64,000 nucleotides of DNA from Tannockella sp964372125 (lineage in GTDB: Bacteria; Bacillota_I; Bacilli_A; Erysipelotrichales; Coprobacillaceae): assembly GCA_964372125.1 (NCBI GenBank), contig CAYJPL010000004.1:1-64000 (forward strand), in the 5' to 3' direction. The notes beneath the pieces are model-generated. The model had not been told where the DNA came from and made no database searches. It worked only from the letters and a program-made list of their open reading frames with translations. Both the position numbers and the translations under genes were made by a program. Shown here piece after piece: positions 9,301-17,842 of the stretch. Every line of letters begins with the position of its first letter. The first letter of the stretch is position 1.

Positions 9301-10356
9301 TTTTTCGTTCCAGTTAAATGTATCTTCGATATTACCCCACTGTATTCCAGTAAGAGTATCGTATATTTTTTGTGTTAATTCACCAGTTTTGAAATCATTA
9401 ATTATAATATCATTACCATCATAATGTAATTGTCCAATTGGAGATATTACAGCAGCAGTTCCACTACCAAACGCTTCTTGTAAAGACCCATTTCTACCTG
9501 CTTCCATCAAATCATCAATACTTAAATGTTTTTCAACAACTTCTATATTCCATGACTTAAGAAGTGCGATTACTGAATCTCTAGTAACACCTGGTAGAAC
9601 CGAACCTTCAAGTGGTGCAGTAATTACTTTTCCATCAATCACAAACATCGCGTTCATAGTACCAACTTCTTCTACATACTTTTTATGAACACCATCTAGC
9701 CATAATACTTGTGTATAACCATTTTCTCGGGCTTTTTCTTGTGCAGCGATACTTGCAGCATAGTTTCCACCACATTTTGCAAAACCCGTTCCACCTTTAA
9801 CAGCACGAACATATTCATTTTCAACCCAAATTTTAACTGGGTTTACACCCTCAGGGTAATAGGCACCAACAGGCGATAAAATAACAATAAAACGATATGA
9901 CTTTGCACTATGCACTCCAACACTCAATTCAGTAGCGTACATAAAAGGGCGAATGTATAATGAAGTACCTTCTTTTGTAGGTATCCATTCTTGGTCGTAT
10001 TTTACAAGCTCCTTAATTGCTTTTACAAATAATTCTTCAGGTATATTGGCCATGCATAAGCGTTCATTTGATGTGTTCATACGTGCGGCATTCATTTTTG
10101 GTCTAAATAACGAAATACTCCCATCGCTATGACGGTATGCTTTAAGTCCTTCAAAAGTCTCTTGAGCGTAATGTAGTACCATTGTTGCAGGATCTAATAC
10201 AATTGGTCCATATGGTACAATACGTCCATCGTGCCAACCAATACCTTCATCATAATCCATTACAAACATATGATCAGTAAAGTATTTACCAAATCCTAAA
10301 TTGTTCTGATCAGGTTTTTCCTTACAATTTGTGTTTTGTTCTATTTTAAATTCCAT
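9295..10356 (-). CDS. ilvE: Branched-chain amino acid aminotransferase
   Basis: 353 residues, class IV PLP fold of the longer BCAT subtype. Landmarks are HYAQETFEGLKAYR, the Schiff-base lysine segment FAKCGGNYAAS, EEVGTMNAMFV and the cofactor-binding GSGTAAVISPIG. It interconverts Val/Leu/Ile and their 2-oxo acids using glutamate/2-oxoglutarate in the cytosol. An AAGGAGG site lies just upstream of the ATG on the minus strand. It is a single-gene unit, with no ilv or leu genes next to it. Confidence 0.92.
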   Translation of the reverse strand: MEFKIEQNTNCKEKPDQNNLGFGKYFTDHMFVMDYDEGIGWHDGRIVPYGPIVLDPATMVLHYAQETFEGLKAYRHSDGSISLFRPKMNAARMNTSNERLCMANIPEELFVKAIKELVKYDQEWIPTKEGTSLYIRPFMYATELSVGVHSAKSYRFIVILSPVGAYYPEGVNPVKIWVENEYVRAVKGGTGFAKCGGNYAASIAAQEKARENGYTQVLWLDGVHKKYVEEVGTMNAMFVIDGKVITAPLEGSVLPGVTRDSVIALLKSWNIEVVEKHLSIDDLMEAGRNGSLQEAFGSGTAAVISPIGQLHYDGNDIIINDFKTGELTQKIYDTLTGIQWGNIEDTFNWNEKI

Positions 10357-10466
10357 AAATGACCTCCTTAGCTTTTAAAAATTATAACCTTTACTACAAA
10401 TCATTACAACAAAAATATTCTTTTATAACAAATTAATTAAATATATTTTGGGAATATAGGATATTA

Positions 10467-10521
10467 TTGACATAACAACCAATAATGATATAATGAACAT
10501 ATGAACACATATTCATACATT
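10467..10521 (+). promoter_or_regulatory. Promoter and SmtB/ArsR-type operator of the metal-resistance operon
   Basis: TTGACA (10467-10472) and TATAAT (10489-10494) are 16 bp apart, with a TG extension. Across the start point lies TGAACA-CA-TATTCA (10502-10515), the core of an imperfect 12-2-12 inverted repeat (10496-10521, about 9 of 12 positions paired). It closely resembles the SmtB/ZiaR/CadC operator layout. Inference: the ArsR protein encoded just downstream blocks initiation here until metal binds. Confidence 0.75.
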
Positions 10522-10533
10522 AAGGAGGTTATT

Positions 10534-10866
10534 ATGGAAAATAAATTAGATTGTTGCACATTTGAAGAAAAAATTCATTTATCACCAAGTCAGATTACAA
10601 ATATGGCTAGGCTGTTTCAAGCATTCGGTGATCCGACACGTCTTAAAATTATATGTACATTGTTTCAAGGAGAGTTATGTGTTAATCACTTGGCAGACAT
10701 TTTGTCTATGACACAATCTGCAATTAGTCATCAACTTAGAAACTTAAAAAAAGAAGGGGTAGTAATATCATCAAGAAGCGGCAAAAACATTATGTATCGT
10801 CTAGATGACGAACATATACGTATAATGTTTGAAGCTGGATATGATCATATTGTAGATAGAGGGTAA
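10534..10866 (+). CDS. ArsR/SmtB family metal-responsive repressor
   Basis: 110 residues from the ATG at 10534, which follows AAGGAGG; an in-frame ATG at 10501 lies inside the operator. The winged helix includes FGDPTRLKII and the recognition helix TQSAISHQLRNLKKEGVV. The C-terminal helix has Asp-X-His-X10-His-X2-Asp (DEH, then DHIVD), matching the alpha-5 zinc site of SmtB/CzrA. An N-terminal Cys pair (LDCC) plus Cys in ELCVNHL partly recalls the alpha-3N cadmium/lead site of CadC, but the second cysteine of the CxC is replaced. A zinc/cadmium sensor is most likely. The P-type ATPase starts 5 nt after its stop. Confidence 0.88.
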   Translation: MENKLDCCTFEEKIHLSPSQITNMARLFQAFGDPTRLKIICTLFQGELCVNHLADILSMTQSAISHQLRNLKKEGVVISSRSGKNIMYRLDDEHIRIMFEAGYDHIVDRG

Positions 10867-10871
10867 AAAGC

Positions 10872-13199
10872 ATGAAATTACACTTAAATATTATTGGCTT
10901 AGATTGTGCATCATGTGCAAATAAAATTGAATCACATATTAAAAAATTAAATTATGTTAGCGGTGCTCGAATTCACTTTGAAAGAAACACGTTGGAACTA
11001 GATGTTGATAATATAAATGGAATACTACCTAAAATTCAACATGAAGTAAATCAAATTGAAGATGGTGTGACTGTTTCAATGAAGAAATTAACTACTTCAT
11101 CATTAAAAGGGCGTACAATTAATAGTATTTCAAATGAAAATAAAATTCAAAGAATATATGAAACATTCACATATGAAATTGTTGGCTTAGATTGTGCATC
11201 ATGTGCAAAAAAAGTTGAAAATGCACTTATAAAACTACCATATATTCATCATGTAACAATTGATTTTGCGACTTCAAGAATTCAAATACAGCCTACAAAA
11301 GAATTAGACATTCAAGAAGATATACAAAAAATAATAAATCAAGTAGAAGACGATGTTTATGTAAAGACAACTACTAACATAGAGAAAACTAATTACTTTT
11401 CTAGATATAAATTATTGATATTCGGTGTATTGTTATTTATAGTAGCTATGTTTGTTCCAATGACAAAACAAATCAATGTTGTCGTTTATATTATTTCTTA
11501 TTTATTACTTGGCTATAAAGTACTAATTAAAGCATTTAAAAATATTCGATATCGTATTATGTTTGATGAAAATGTATTAATGGTTATTGCAACAATAGGA
11601 GCATTTTTAATTGGTGAATACATCGAAGCTATTGCCGTCATGTTATTTTATTCAATTGGAGAAATATTTCAATCATTTGCGGTTAATAAAACACGAAATG
11701 CAATTTCTCTGTTGCTTAACTTAAAAAGCGACCATGCAAATGTATTCATTGATGGTAATATAAAAATGGTTGATGTAAATAAGGTTTCAGTCGGTGAAGT
11801 AGTAGTAGTAAAAGTTGGTGAAAAAATACCATTAGATGGAAAAATAATTAACGGACAAACAACGTTAGACACATCGAGTCTAACAGGTGAATCAATACCA
11901 AGATATTATAAAGAAGGTGATGATGTACTTGCAGGTACAATAAACCTTTCAAGTGTAATTTATTTGTCAGTAACTAATACATATGATAATTCTTCAGTCG
12001 CAAAAATCATTGCATTAATGGAAAGTGCTGCAAGTAAAAAAGCACGTATAGAACAATTTATCACAAGATTTGCAAAAGTATATACACCAATTGTTGTATC
12101 ACTTGCATTATTTGTAGTAATTTTCCCTGTATACATTTTACAACTTGGAAACTTTCAAGAATGGTTGTACCGAGCACTTACCTTTTTAGTTGTATCATGT
12201 CCATGTGCACTAGTAGTATCAATTCCACTAGGTGCATATGCTGGACTTGGCAAAGCAAGTGCTCTTGGTATTCTTGTTAAAGGCGGGAATTATCTTGAGT
12301 TATTAAAAGATGTTGATACACTTGTATTTGATAAAACAGGAACACTTACTAAAGGGGTCTTTGAAGTACAAGAAATTAGTGATAATAAAATACTTGAGAT
12401 AGCAGCATATGGTGAATACTTTAGTAACCATCCTATTGCAAGAAGTATTGTAAAGTATTATAACCAACCAATTGATACGTCGAGAATCACTAATTTTACA
12501 GAAATAGCTGGAAAAGGTGTTATTGTTACAATTGATGATGTTGAGTATCATTTAGGTAATAGCGAGTACTTTAAAGAAAAAGGCATGATCACACCAGTTA
12601 GTAATAAGGTTGCAACATATGTTTATATTGGTGATGGTAAAAATTGCTTAGGATACATTGCAGTAGGTGATGTAATTAAGGAAAATGTTCCAAATGCTCT
12701 TAAAGAACTTAAAAGTCATTTCATTAAAGAGACTATCATGTTAACAGGTGATAATAATGATGTTGCTAAAAAAGTGGCAAATGAGTGCAATATCGATAAA
12801 GTGTATAGTCAACTATTACCGCAAGACAAAGTTGCTAAAGTACAAGAACTTATAAACAATGGACGTATTGTTGCATTTGTTGGTGATGGAATTAACGATG
12901 CACCCGTATTGTCGCTTAGCCACGTAGCAATAGCGATGGGTGGTGTTGGTAGTGATGTTGCAATCGAAGCGGCTGATATTGTTTTGATGAGCGATGATAT
13001 AAGTGACATAAACAAGGCGATGTTACTTTCCAAAAAGACTACATCAATATTAATGCAAAATATTGTATTTAGTTTATCAATAAAATTAATAATCCTAATA
13101 CTTACTACTTTTGGTTATACAAATCTTATGATGGGCGTATTTGCAGATGTAGGTGTAACATTGCTTGCAGTATTTAATTCTATGCGTGTACTTCGATAG
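10872..13199 (+). CDS. P1B-type heavy-metal-transporting ATPase (Zn/Cd/Pb class likely)
   Basis: 775 residues. Two N-terminal HMA domains each carry GLDCASCA (about residues 9-16 and 105-112). Membrane helices follow, then the A-domain TGES, the ion-site motif SCPCALVVS in a membrane helix, the phosphorylation site DKTGTLT, an HP motif (NHPIARS), TGDN and GDGINDAPVL. The CPC motif, the ArsR partner and the C-terminal helix resembling ZntA/CadA suggest efflux of Zn(II), Cd(II) or Pb(II). Copper is less likely because CopA-type MxCxxC sites are absent. It is co-transcribed with, and probably controlled by, the upstream repressor. The two HMA coding stretches share a 28-nt identical block. Confidence 0.9.
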   Translation: MKLHLNIIGLDCASCANKIESHIKKLNYVSGARIHFERNTLELDVDNINGILPKIQHEVNQIEDGVTVSMKKLTTSSLKGRTINSISNENKIQRIYETFTYEIVGLDCASCAKKVENALIKLPYIHHVTIDFATSRIQIQPTKELDIQEDIQKIINQVEDDVYVKTTTNIEKTNYFSRYKLLIFGVLLFIVAMFVPMTKQINVVVYIISYLLLGYKVLIKAFKNIRYRIMFDENVLMVIATIGAFLIGEYIEAIAVMLFYSIGEIFQSFAVNKTRNAISLLLNLKSDHANVFIDGNIKMVDVNKVSVGEVVVVKVGEKIPLDGKIINGQTTLDTSSLTGESIPRYYKEGDDVLAGTINLSSVIYLSVTNTYDNSSVAKIIALMESAASKKARIEQFITRFAKVYTPIVVSLALFVVIFPVYILQLGNFQEWLYRALTFLVVSCPCALVVSIPLGAYAGLGKASALGILVKGGNYLELLKDVDTLVFDKTGTLTKGVFEVQEISDNKILEIAAYGEYFSNHPIARSIVKYYNQPIDTSRITNFTEIAGKGVIVTIDDVEYHLGNSEYFKEKGMITPVSNKVATYVYIGDGKNCLGYIAVGDVIKENVPNALKELKSHFIKETIMLTGDNNDVAKKVANECNIDKVYSQLLPQDKVAKVQELINNGRIVAFVGDGINDAPVLSLSHVAIAMGGVGSDVAIEAADIVLMSDDISDINKAMLLSKKTTSILMQNIVFSLSIKLIILILTTFGYTNLMMGVFADVGVTLLAVFNSMRVLR
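10894..11209 (+). repeat. 28-nt identical direct repeat encoding the two HMA metal-binding loops
   Basis: Positions 10894-10921 and 11182-11209 are identical and encode the end of the GLDCASCA loop in both HMA domains. The surrounding sequence has diverged, which suggests domain duplication followed by conservation or gene conversion of the metal loop. Confidence 0.8.
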
Positions 13200-13254
13200 T
13201 AACATATAGTAATTTATGATAAACTTAGTCATATAAAAGAAAAGGAGACCAAAT

Positions 13255-13758
13255 ATGGAATACCAAAAAATAGATATTAATTCAATCGATTCAACATTTT
13301 CGTTAATTGGTAAAGATTGGATGCTAATCAGTGCTACTAAAGATAATAAAGTAAATACAATGACTGCATCATGGGGGAATTTAGGTGTGCTTTGGAATAA
13401 GAATGTAGCAACTATATATATTCGTCCACAACGATATACTAAAGAGTTTGTTGACCACAACGATCAATTTACGTTAACATTCTTTGATGGACATAAAAAA
13501 GAACTAGGCGTGCTAGGTAGTAAGTCGGGTCGTGATGGTGACAAAATAAATGAAGTAGAGTTCAATATCGATTATATTGATAATCAACCAACATTTAAAG
13601 AAGGTAAACTTGTATTAGTGTGTAAAAAGTTATATAGCGATACAATTAAACCAGAACATTTTATTGATGAGACACTAGATGAAAAAATGTATCCACAAAA
13701 AGATCATCATACATTCTATATTGCAGAAATCATAAGTGCATACAAAATTATTAAATAA
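13255..13758 (+). CDS. Flavin reductase-like (FMN-binding split barrel) protein
   Basis: 167 residues. The N-terminal half fits the flavin reductase domain: MLISATKDNKVNTMTASWG binds the FMN phosphate region, and IYIRPQRYTKEFV and FTLTFF are typical beta strands. The reaction partner is not known. Related proteins in anaerobes reduce flavins or act on small electrophiles. It follows the metal ATPase by 55 nt with its own AAGGAGA site and ends at a strong terminator. Confidence 0.8.
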   Translation: MEYQKIDINSIDSTFSLIGKDWMLISATKDNKVNTMTASWGNLGVLWNKNVATIYIRPQRYTKEFVDHNDQFTLTFFDGHKKELGVLGSKSGRDGDKINEVEFNIDYIDNQPTFKEGKLVLVCKKLYSDTIKPEHFIDETLDEKMYPQKDHHTFYIAEIISAYKIIK

Positions 13759-13761
13759 TCT

Positions 13762-13797
13762 AAAAGCAAACTTCTATATTGAAGTTTGCTTTTTGTT
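13762..13797 (+). terminator. Rho-independent terminator of the flavin reductase gene
   Basis: A 13-bp perfect stem (13762-13774 with 13781-13793) with a six-base loop, ending in TTTTTG. Confidence 0.85.
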
Positions 13798-13824
13798 AAG
13801 TAAAATAATGTCTTTAATTTATAT

Positions 13825-14610
13825 CTAATCATTATTTTTTGTTGATTGTATGTGTCGGTCATATATATTTTTTAATCCTTTGAAAGTCAAATCTGGATCA
13901 TATACATCAATGCTACTAGTTTCTTTAAATATAATTCTTCCAAGTCCACCAGTAGAAATAACCTTTAGGTCTTTACCGTATTCTTTTTTAATAACTGAAA
14001 TTATTTTTTCCGTTAATCCAATATAACCATATACTATTCCAGACTTCATACTATCTACAGTATTTTTTGCAATAGCATGTTTTGGTTTATCAATACTTAC
14101 TTCTGGTAATTTTGCAGCTTGGCTAGACAAGGCATTTGCCATAATTCCAATACCAGGTGCAGTAGTTCCACCAATGAATTCACCTTTTTCATTAACAATA
14201 TCAAACGTTGTAGCAGTACCAAAATCGATTACTAATGCGGGTCCACCATAAATATAGAAAGCACCAGCAGCATCTACTAAACGGTCTGCACCAAGTGTTT
14301 TAGGATCATCTATTTTAATAGATATACCTGTTTTTATCCCTGGACCAATTACAATGGGTTCTTTTACAAAATATTTTTTAATTGAATTAATAAATGAATA
14401 ATTAACTTTCGGTACTACAGATGAAATTATAACATCTTTTACATCTTGTACTTTCATATTTGAAGCATTTAAAAAACTTAATAACATAAAACCATATTCA
14501 TCTGATGTTCTTTCCAACTTTGTTGTAAGACGGTAGTGTCCTACAATATTAGCTTCATCAAATAACCCGATTGTAATGTTTGTATTTCCGATATCAACTA
14601 CTACTAACAT
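13825..14610 (-). CDS. coaX: Type III pantothenate kinase
   Basis: 261 residues. It has the ASKHA-fold phosphate motif DIGNTNITIGLFD at the N-terminus, TLGADRLVDAAGA in the pantothenate site and VIDFGTATTFD for the second phosphate loop. It phosphorylates pantothenate in the first step of CoA synthesis and is feedback-resistant in characterised members. Its start overlaps the end of coaBC by 7 bp, and the operon begins with an ECF S component, giving uptake, phosphorylation and the next two CoA steps in one transcript. Confidence 0.95.
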   Translation of the reverse strand: MLVVVDIGNTNITIGLFDEANIVGHYRLTTKLERTSDEYGFMLLSFLNASNMKVQDVKDVIISSVVPKVNYSFINSIKKYFVKEPIVIGPGIKTGISIKIDDPKTLGADRLVDAAGAFYIYGGPALVIDFGTATTFDIVNEKGEFIGGTTAPGIGIMANALSSQAAKLPEVSIDKPKHAIAKNTVDSMKSGIVYGYIGLTEKIISVIKKEYGKDLKVISTGGLGRIIFKETSSIDVYDPDLTFKGLKNIYDRHIQSTKNND

Positions 14611-15794
14611 TTTGGTTCTCCTTTTTTTCTTAGCTCAAATATTATTTTATGACTTAATTCCTCTTTTGACATACATGGAAGGGTAGTTACTGTATCTTTA
14701 TCAATTAATGTTACAATGTTTGTATCTACCTTAAATCCTGCATCTTTAGATGTAAGATCATTGCATACAAGCATATCACAGTTTTTTTCGATACACTTTT
14801 TCTTTGCATTTTCAATAACATTCATTGTTTCCATAGCAAAACCACATATTATTTGCTTTGTTTTATGTTTTCCAATATATGCTAGAATGTCATCATTTTT
14901 TTGTAATGTTAAGACAAGCTCATCACTACCTTTTTTTATCTTATCTTTAGCAATTGTTTGACATCGATAATCGCCAACAGCCGCCGCTTTAATAATATAA
15001 TCTTGTCTTTCGAAATTTTCGATAACTTTATCAAACATTTCTTTAGAAGTATTTACTGGAATATGTTTAATACCATAAGGAACTTTTAGATTTGTAGGTC
15101 CACTAATTAGTGTAACATCTCCACCCATTTGATAAGCCGCCTTCGCAAGGGCATAACCCATTTTCCCACTTGAATGATTAGTAATATATCTTACGGGATC
15201 AATAGCTTCAATAGTAGGACCTGCTGTTATTAAAAACTTTTTATGACGACATGTTTTTTTTACTAATACATATTCTATTTGTTCAATAATATCTTCAATA
15301 TCAGCAAGTTTTCCGCGTCCAATATCACCACACGCTAACAAACCATTTGCTGGTTCAACAAATTCAATACCATAAGATTTACATCTTTCTATATTACGTT
15401 GACATGGTAAACTATCAAACATCGCTGTATTCATCGCAGGGGCAATTACTTTTTTGCATGTTGATGCAAGGATTGTTGTTGTTAACATATCATCACAAAT
15501 CCCATTAGCGATTTTAGCAATCGTATTTGCACTAGCTGGTGCAACAATAAAGCAGTCTGCTTTTTTTGCAAGCTCAATATGTTTAATTTGATATCCTTCT
15601 TCTTTTGAAAAAGTATCAACGTATACAGGTTTTTTAAGTAATGCTTCAAAAGTTAAAGGGGAAATAAATGCAGTAGCATTCTTTGTCATAATTACTTCTA
15701 CATTATAATCTTTTTTTATTAAGTCACTAACAAGTTGTGCACTTTTATATGCTGCTACACTACCAGTAACACCAACAATAATATTTTTTTTCAT
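14604..15794 (-). CDS. coaBC: Bifunctional phosphopantothenoylcysteine decarboxylase / phosphopantothenate-cysteine ligase
   Basis: 396 residues. The N-terminal CoaC flavoprotein domain has GVTGSVAAYKSAQLV, the PASANT loop and APAMNTAMF. The CoaC lid contains ACGDIGRGKLAD. The C-terminal CoaB domain has ITAGPTIEAIDPVRYITN, NHSSGKMG and KKNDDILAYIG. Together they make 4'-phosphopantetheine from phosphopantothenate and cysteine. It lies 3 nt from the upstream S component and overlaps coaX. Confidence 0.95.
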   Translation of the reverse strand: MKKNIIVGVTGSVAAYKSAQLVSDLIKKDYNVEVIMTKNATAFISPLTFEALLKKPVYVDTFSKEEGYQIKHIELAKKADCFIVAPASANTIAKIANGICDDMLTTTILASTCKKVIAPAMNTAMFDSLPCQRNIERCKSYGIEFVEPANGLLACGDIGRGKLADIEDIIEQIEYVLVKKTCRHKKFLITAGPTIEAIDPVRYITNHSSGKMGYALAKAAYQMGGDVTLISGPTNLKVPYGIKHIPVNTSKEMFDKVIENFERQDYIIKAAAVGDYRCQTIAKDKIKKGSDELVLTLQKNDDILAYIGKHKTKQIICGFAMETMNVIENAKKKCIEKNCDMLVCNDLTSKDAGFKVDTNIVTLIDKDTVTTLPCMSKEELSHKIIFELRKKGEPKC

Positions 15795-15797
15795 AGA

Positions 15798-16403
15798 TTA
15801 ACCTCTTTTCATAAATGATATTAATGGTCTACAAACAAATAGGGCAATAATAGATCCTACAATGGCCTCAATTATACCTTGGGTTGATACGATTCCAATA
15901 AAATACACTGACAGCTCTTGTAAACTTTTACCAATGGCGTTACTATAGTCGCTTCCAAATAATGTATAAATACCTAGAAGTACAAGAACTGTATTTGTTA
16001 ATGCTCCAAGCATACAACTTATTAGAATATTAAGATTAAGGTGTTTGCTTTTCTTTTGTAGAATAGCAAAACAAAAACCAGCTAAATAGCCAATTAATAC
16101 TCTTGGAACAATTGCGATTATCGCACTTACTATATTTCCGCTAATAAAAGGTGAAAATACAAATGAAGTAACTGTTGGATTAATCGTGTTATAAAAAAGT
16201 GAACTTAGTCCAAATACAAGCCCTATAAATGCACCACCTTTTTTTCCTAGTACAATTCCCGCTATTAAAACTGGGATATGAAGTGTCGTTGCACGTAATG
16301 GACCAATTGGTATATAACCTAAAAATGGTACCACTACAAGTGTGATTTCAACAGCGATAAACATCGCATACATTGTCATCGATTTAATTTTTGTTTTTTT
16401 CAT
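15798..16403 (-). CDS. ECF transporter S component, probable pantothenate (PanT-like)
   Basis: 201 residues from the ATG at 16403, preceded by GGAGG; the longer in-frame start at 16487 would lie inside the structured leader. About six membrane segments and PIGPLRATTLHIPVLIAGI are typical of ECF substrate-binding components. ECF S proteins bind a vitamin and dock on a shared EcfAAT module encoded elsewhere. Pantothenate specificity is inferred from the operon with coaBC and coaX. Confidence 0.8.
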   Translation of the reverse strand: MKKTKIKSMTMYAMFIAVEITLVVVPFLGYIPIGPLRATTLHIPVLIAGIVLGKKGGAFIGLVFGLSSLFYNTINPTVTSFVFSPFISGNIVSAIIAIVPRVLIGYLAGFCFAILQKKSKHLNLNILISCMLGALTNTVLVLLGIYTLFGSDYSNAIGKSLQELSVYFIGIVSTQGIIEAIVGSIIALFVCRPLISFMKRG

Positions 16404-16498
16404 GTTTTTTCCTCCACTACCGTTTGTTACCAATACGGTGTTAACATTATTTAATGTATTGTATTGAAGTTGGTAGCCTGTTACCACTCCACAAAATA
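16404..16498 (-). promoter_or_regulatory. Structured leader with two tandem bulged-A hairpins upstream of the ECF/coaBC/coaX operon
   Basis: On the minus strand, hairpin A (16466-16490) pairs GGAG-TGGTA with TACCA-A-CTTC. Hairpin B (about 16417-16441) pairs AC-ACCGT with ACGGT-A-GT and ends next to the GGAGG ribosome site. Each has a 5-bp inner stem and a single bulged A at the same place on the 3' strand, and both contain TGGTAACA. Candidate cis-acting RNA. The layout recalls the described pan motif (hairpins with bulged adenosines, often in tandem near pantothenate genes), but identity is unproven. Confidence 0.5.
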
Positions 16499-16505
16499 CG
16501 TATTT

Positions 16506-16534
16506 ATTATAATAAAATTATATATAAATAACAA
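16506..16534 (-). promoter_or_regulatory. Promoter of the ECF/coaBC/coaX operon
   Basis: On the minus strand TTGTTA (16534-16529) and TATAAT (16511-16506) are 17 bp apart. The start near 16498 gives a leader of about 95 nt. Confidence 0.6.
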
Positions 16535-16641
16535 GTTTAAAAAAATAAAGCAAATTCGTTTATTAATATTTAGATTTGTCATATAATATGTAAGTACTAA
16601 AAAGTACACATAATTAAATAGGAAAAAATAGGAGAAATATT

Positions 16642-17187
16642 ATGAAGAAATTTATTTGTACAGTATGTGGATACGTTCATGAGGGTGAGACTGCACCTGC
16701 TGAGTGTCCATTATGTAAAGTAGGACCTGAAAAATTCGTTGAACAATCAGGAAAGTTAACTTGGGCTGCTGAACATGTTGTAGGTGTTGCTAGCGATGCA
16801 CCAGAAGATATCAAAGCTGATTTACGTGCTAACTTCGAAGGAGAATGTAGTGAAGTTGGGATGTACCTTGCAATGTCAAGAGTAGCACACCGTGAAGGGT
16901 ATCCAGAAATTGGTTTATACTGGGAAAAAGCTGCATTTGAAGAAGCAGAACATGCTGCAAAATTTGCAGAATTATTAGGGGAAGTGTTAACTACTTCAAC
17001 AGAAGAAAACTTACGTTTACGTGTAGAAGCTGAAAATGGCGCTACTATGGGTAAATTCGAACTTGCAAAACGTGCAAAAGAATTAAACTTAGATGCTATT
17101 CATGACACAGTACATGAAATGGCTCGCGATGAAGCAAGACACGGTAAAGCATTTGCTGGTTTATTAGAAAGATATTTCCAAAAATAA
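16642..17187 (+). CDS. Reverse rubrerythrin (NADH peroxidase type)
   Basis: 181 residues with domain order opposite to classical rubrerythrin. A rubredoxin-like iron site is at the N-terminus (CTVCGYVHEG and CPLCKVG, residues 6-29). The ferritin-like di-iron domain follows, with GECSEVGMYLAMSRVAHREG, EEAEHAAKFAELLGE and ARDEARHGKAF. Reverse rubrerythrins of clostridia reduce hydrogen peroxide and oxygen with NADH-derived electrons, which points to an anaerobic or oxygen-sensitive host. Codons here are more GC-rich than in neighbours, suggesting high expression. The TATAAT at 16582-16587 sits in a small palindrome (CATATAATATG). Confidence 0.93.
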   Translation: MKKFICTVCGYVHEGETAPAECPLCKVGPEKFVEQSGKLTWAAEHVVGVASDAPEDIKADLRANFEGECSEVGMYLAMSRVAHREGYPEIGLYWEKAAFEEAEHAAKFAELLGEVLTTSTEENLRLRVEAENGATMGKFELAKRAKELNLDAIHDTVHEMARDEARHGKAFAGLLERYFQK

Positions 17188-17194
17188 TATATAT

Positions 17195-17227
17195 AAAACC
17201 TTGCATCGATATGATACAAGGTTTTTA
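17195..17227. terminator. Terminator downstream of rubrerythrin
   Basis: AAAACCTTG (17195-17203) pairs with CAAGGTTTT (from 17218), extended by partial pairing in the loop and followed by T residues. It probably also ends the convergent gene. Confidence 0.7.
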
Positions 17228-17746
17228 TTATGCTATTTTTTCTAAACGATACAACATATACAATATACAACCAATTAGTATTAGCTCAACAATTACATTT
17301 ACACTTCCAAATATTGTAGTACACATAACTAAAACCATCATAAAGTACATATAGTATTGTTGCATCACAGGATGTAATTCGATATCTAAGAATTGGCTTC
17401 TTTCGACAAGTAATTTAATAACTACTAGGGTAAGTAAGCTTCCAAGCAGTGCAAATATAACATGTAATGTAGATAAAAATGGGATCTCTACACCATAAGG
17501 AATGATTGCCCCAATCATCATTGATATAAAAGCGCTATATAAACAACAATAAAATAACTTACTAGGTAACTGTACTCGTTTATATATTTTCATACATTTA
17601 ATAAATAAAAAAATAGATAAACTCACAATCCAAATCATATATAGCATTTTTGTTGTACTATTATTATATAAGTGCGTATAGTTTTCATGTATTGATGGTA
17701 ATAAAAATGCAAAAACAATTGAAAATAAATAAAAAACAATATACAT
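17228..17746 (-). CDS. Hypothetical integral membrane protein
   Basis: 172 residues, with about six hydrophobic segments covering nearly the whole protein. No signal or catalytic motif is recognised. The segment with GAIIPYGVEIPFLSTLHVI loosely recalls DUF998-type membrane proteins, but I cannot assign it. A GGAGGTATGAT ribosome site precedes the ATG on the minus strand. It is a single-gene unit between rubrerythrin and a small soluble protein. Confidence 0.7.
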   Translation of the reverse strand: MYIVFYLFSIVFAFLLPSIHENYTHLYNNSTTKMLYMIWIVSLSIFLFIKCMKIYKRVQLPSKLFYCCLYSAFISMMIGAIIPYGVEIPFLSTLHVIFALLGSLLTLVVIKLLVERSQFLDIELHPVMQQYYMYFMMVLVMCTTIFGSVNVIVELILIGCILYMLYRLEKIA

Positions 17747-17842
17747 ATCATACCTCCAAAGCCATTTTATATAATTTTACATAAATTGTAAATATAAAGT
17801 ATTTCACTAATAACTTTTGTACAAAGTAGTGGAGGAATTAAT

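Noticed and set aside
13095..13460. 121-codon minus-strand frame across the ATPase/flavin reductase junction
   Set aside because: Antisense to two well-supported genes; low-complexity translation.
16404..16487. Longer ECF S component starting at 16487
   Set aside because: The extension lies in the structured leader and is polar; GGAGG supports the ATG at 16403.
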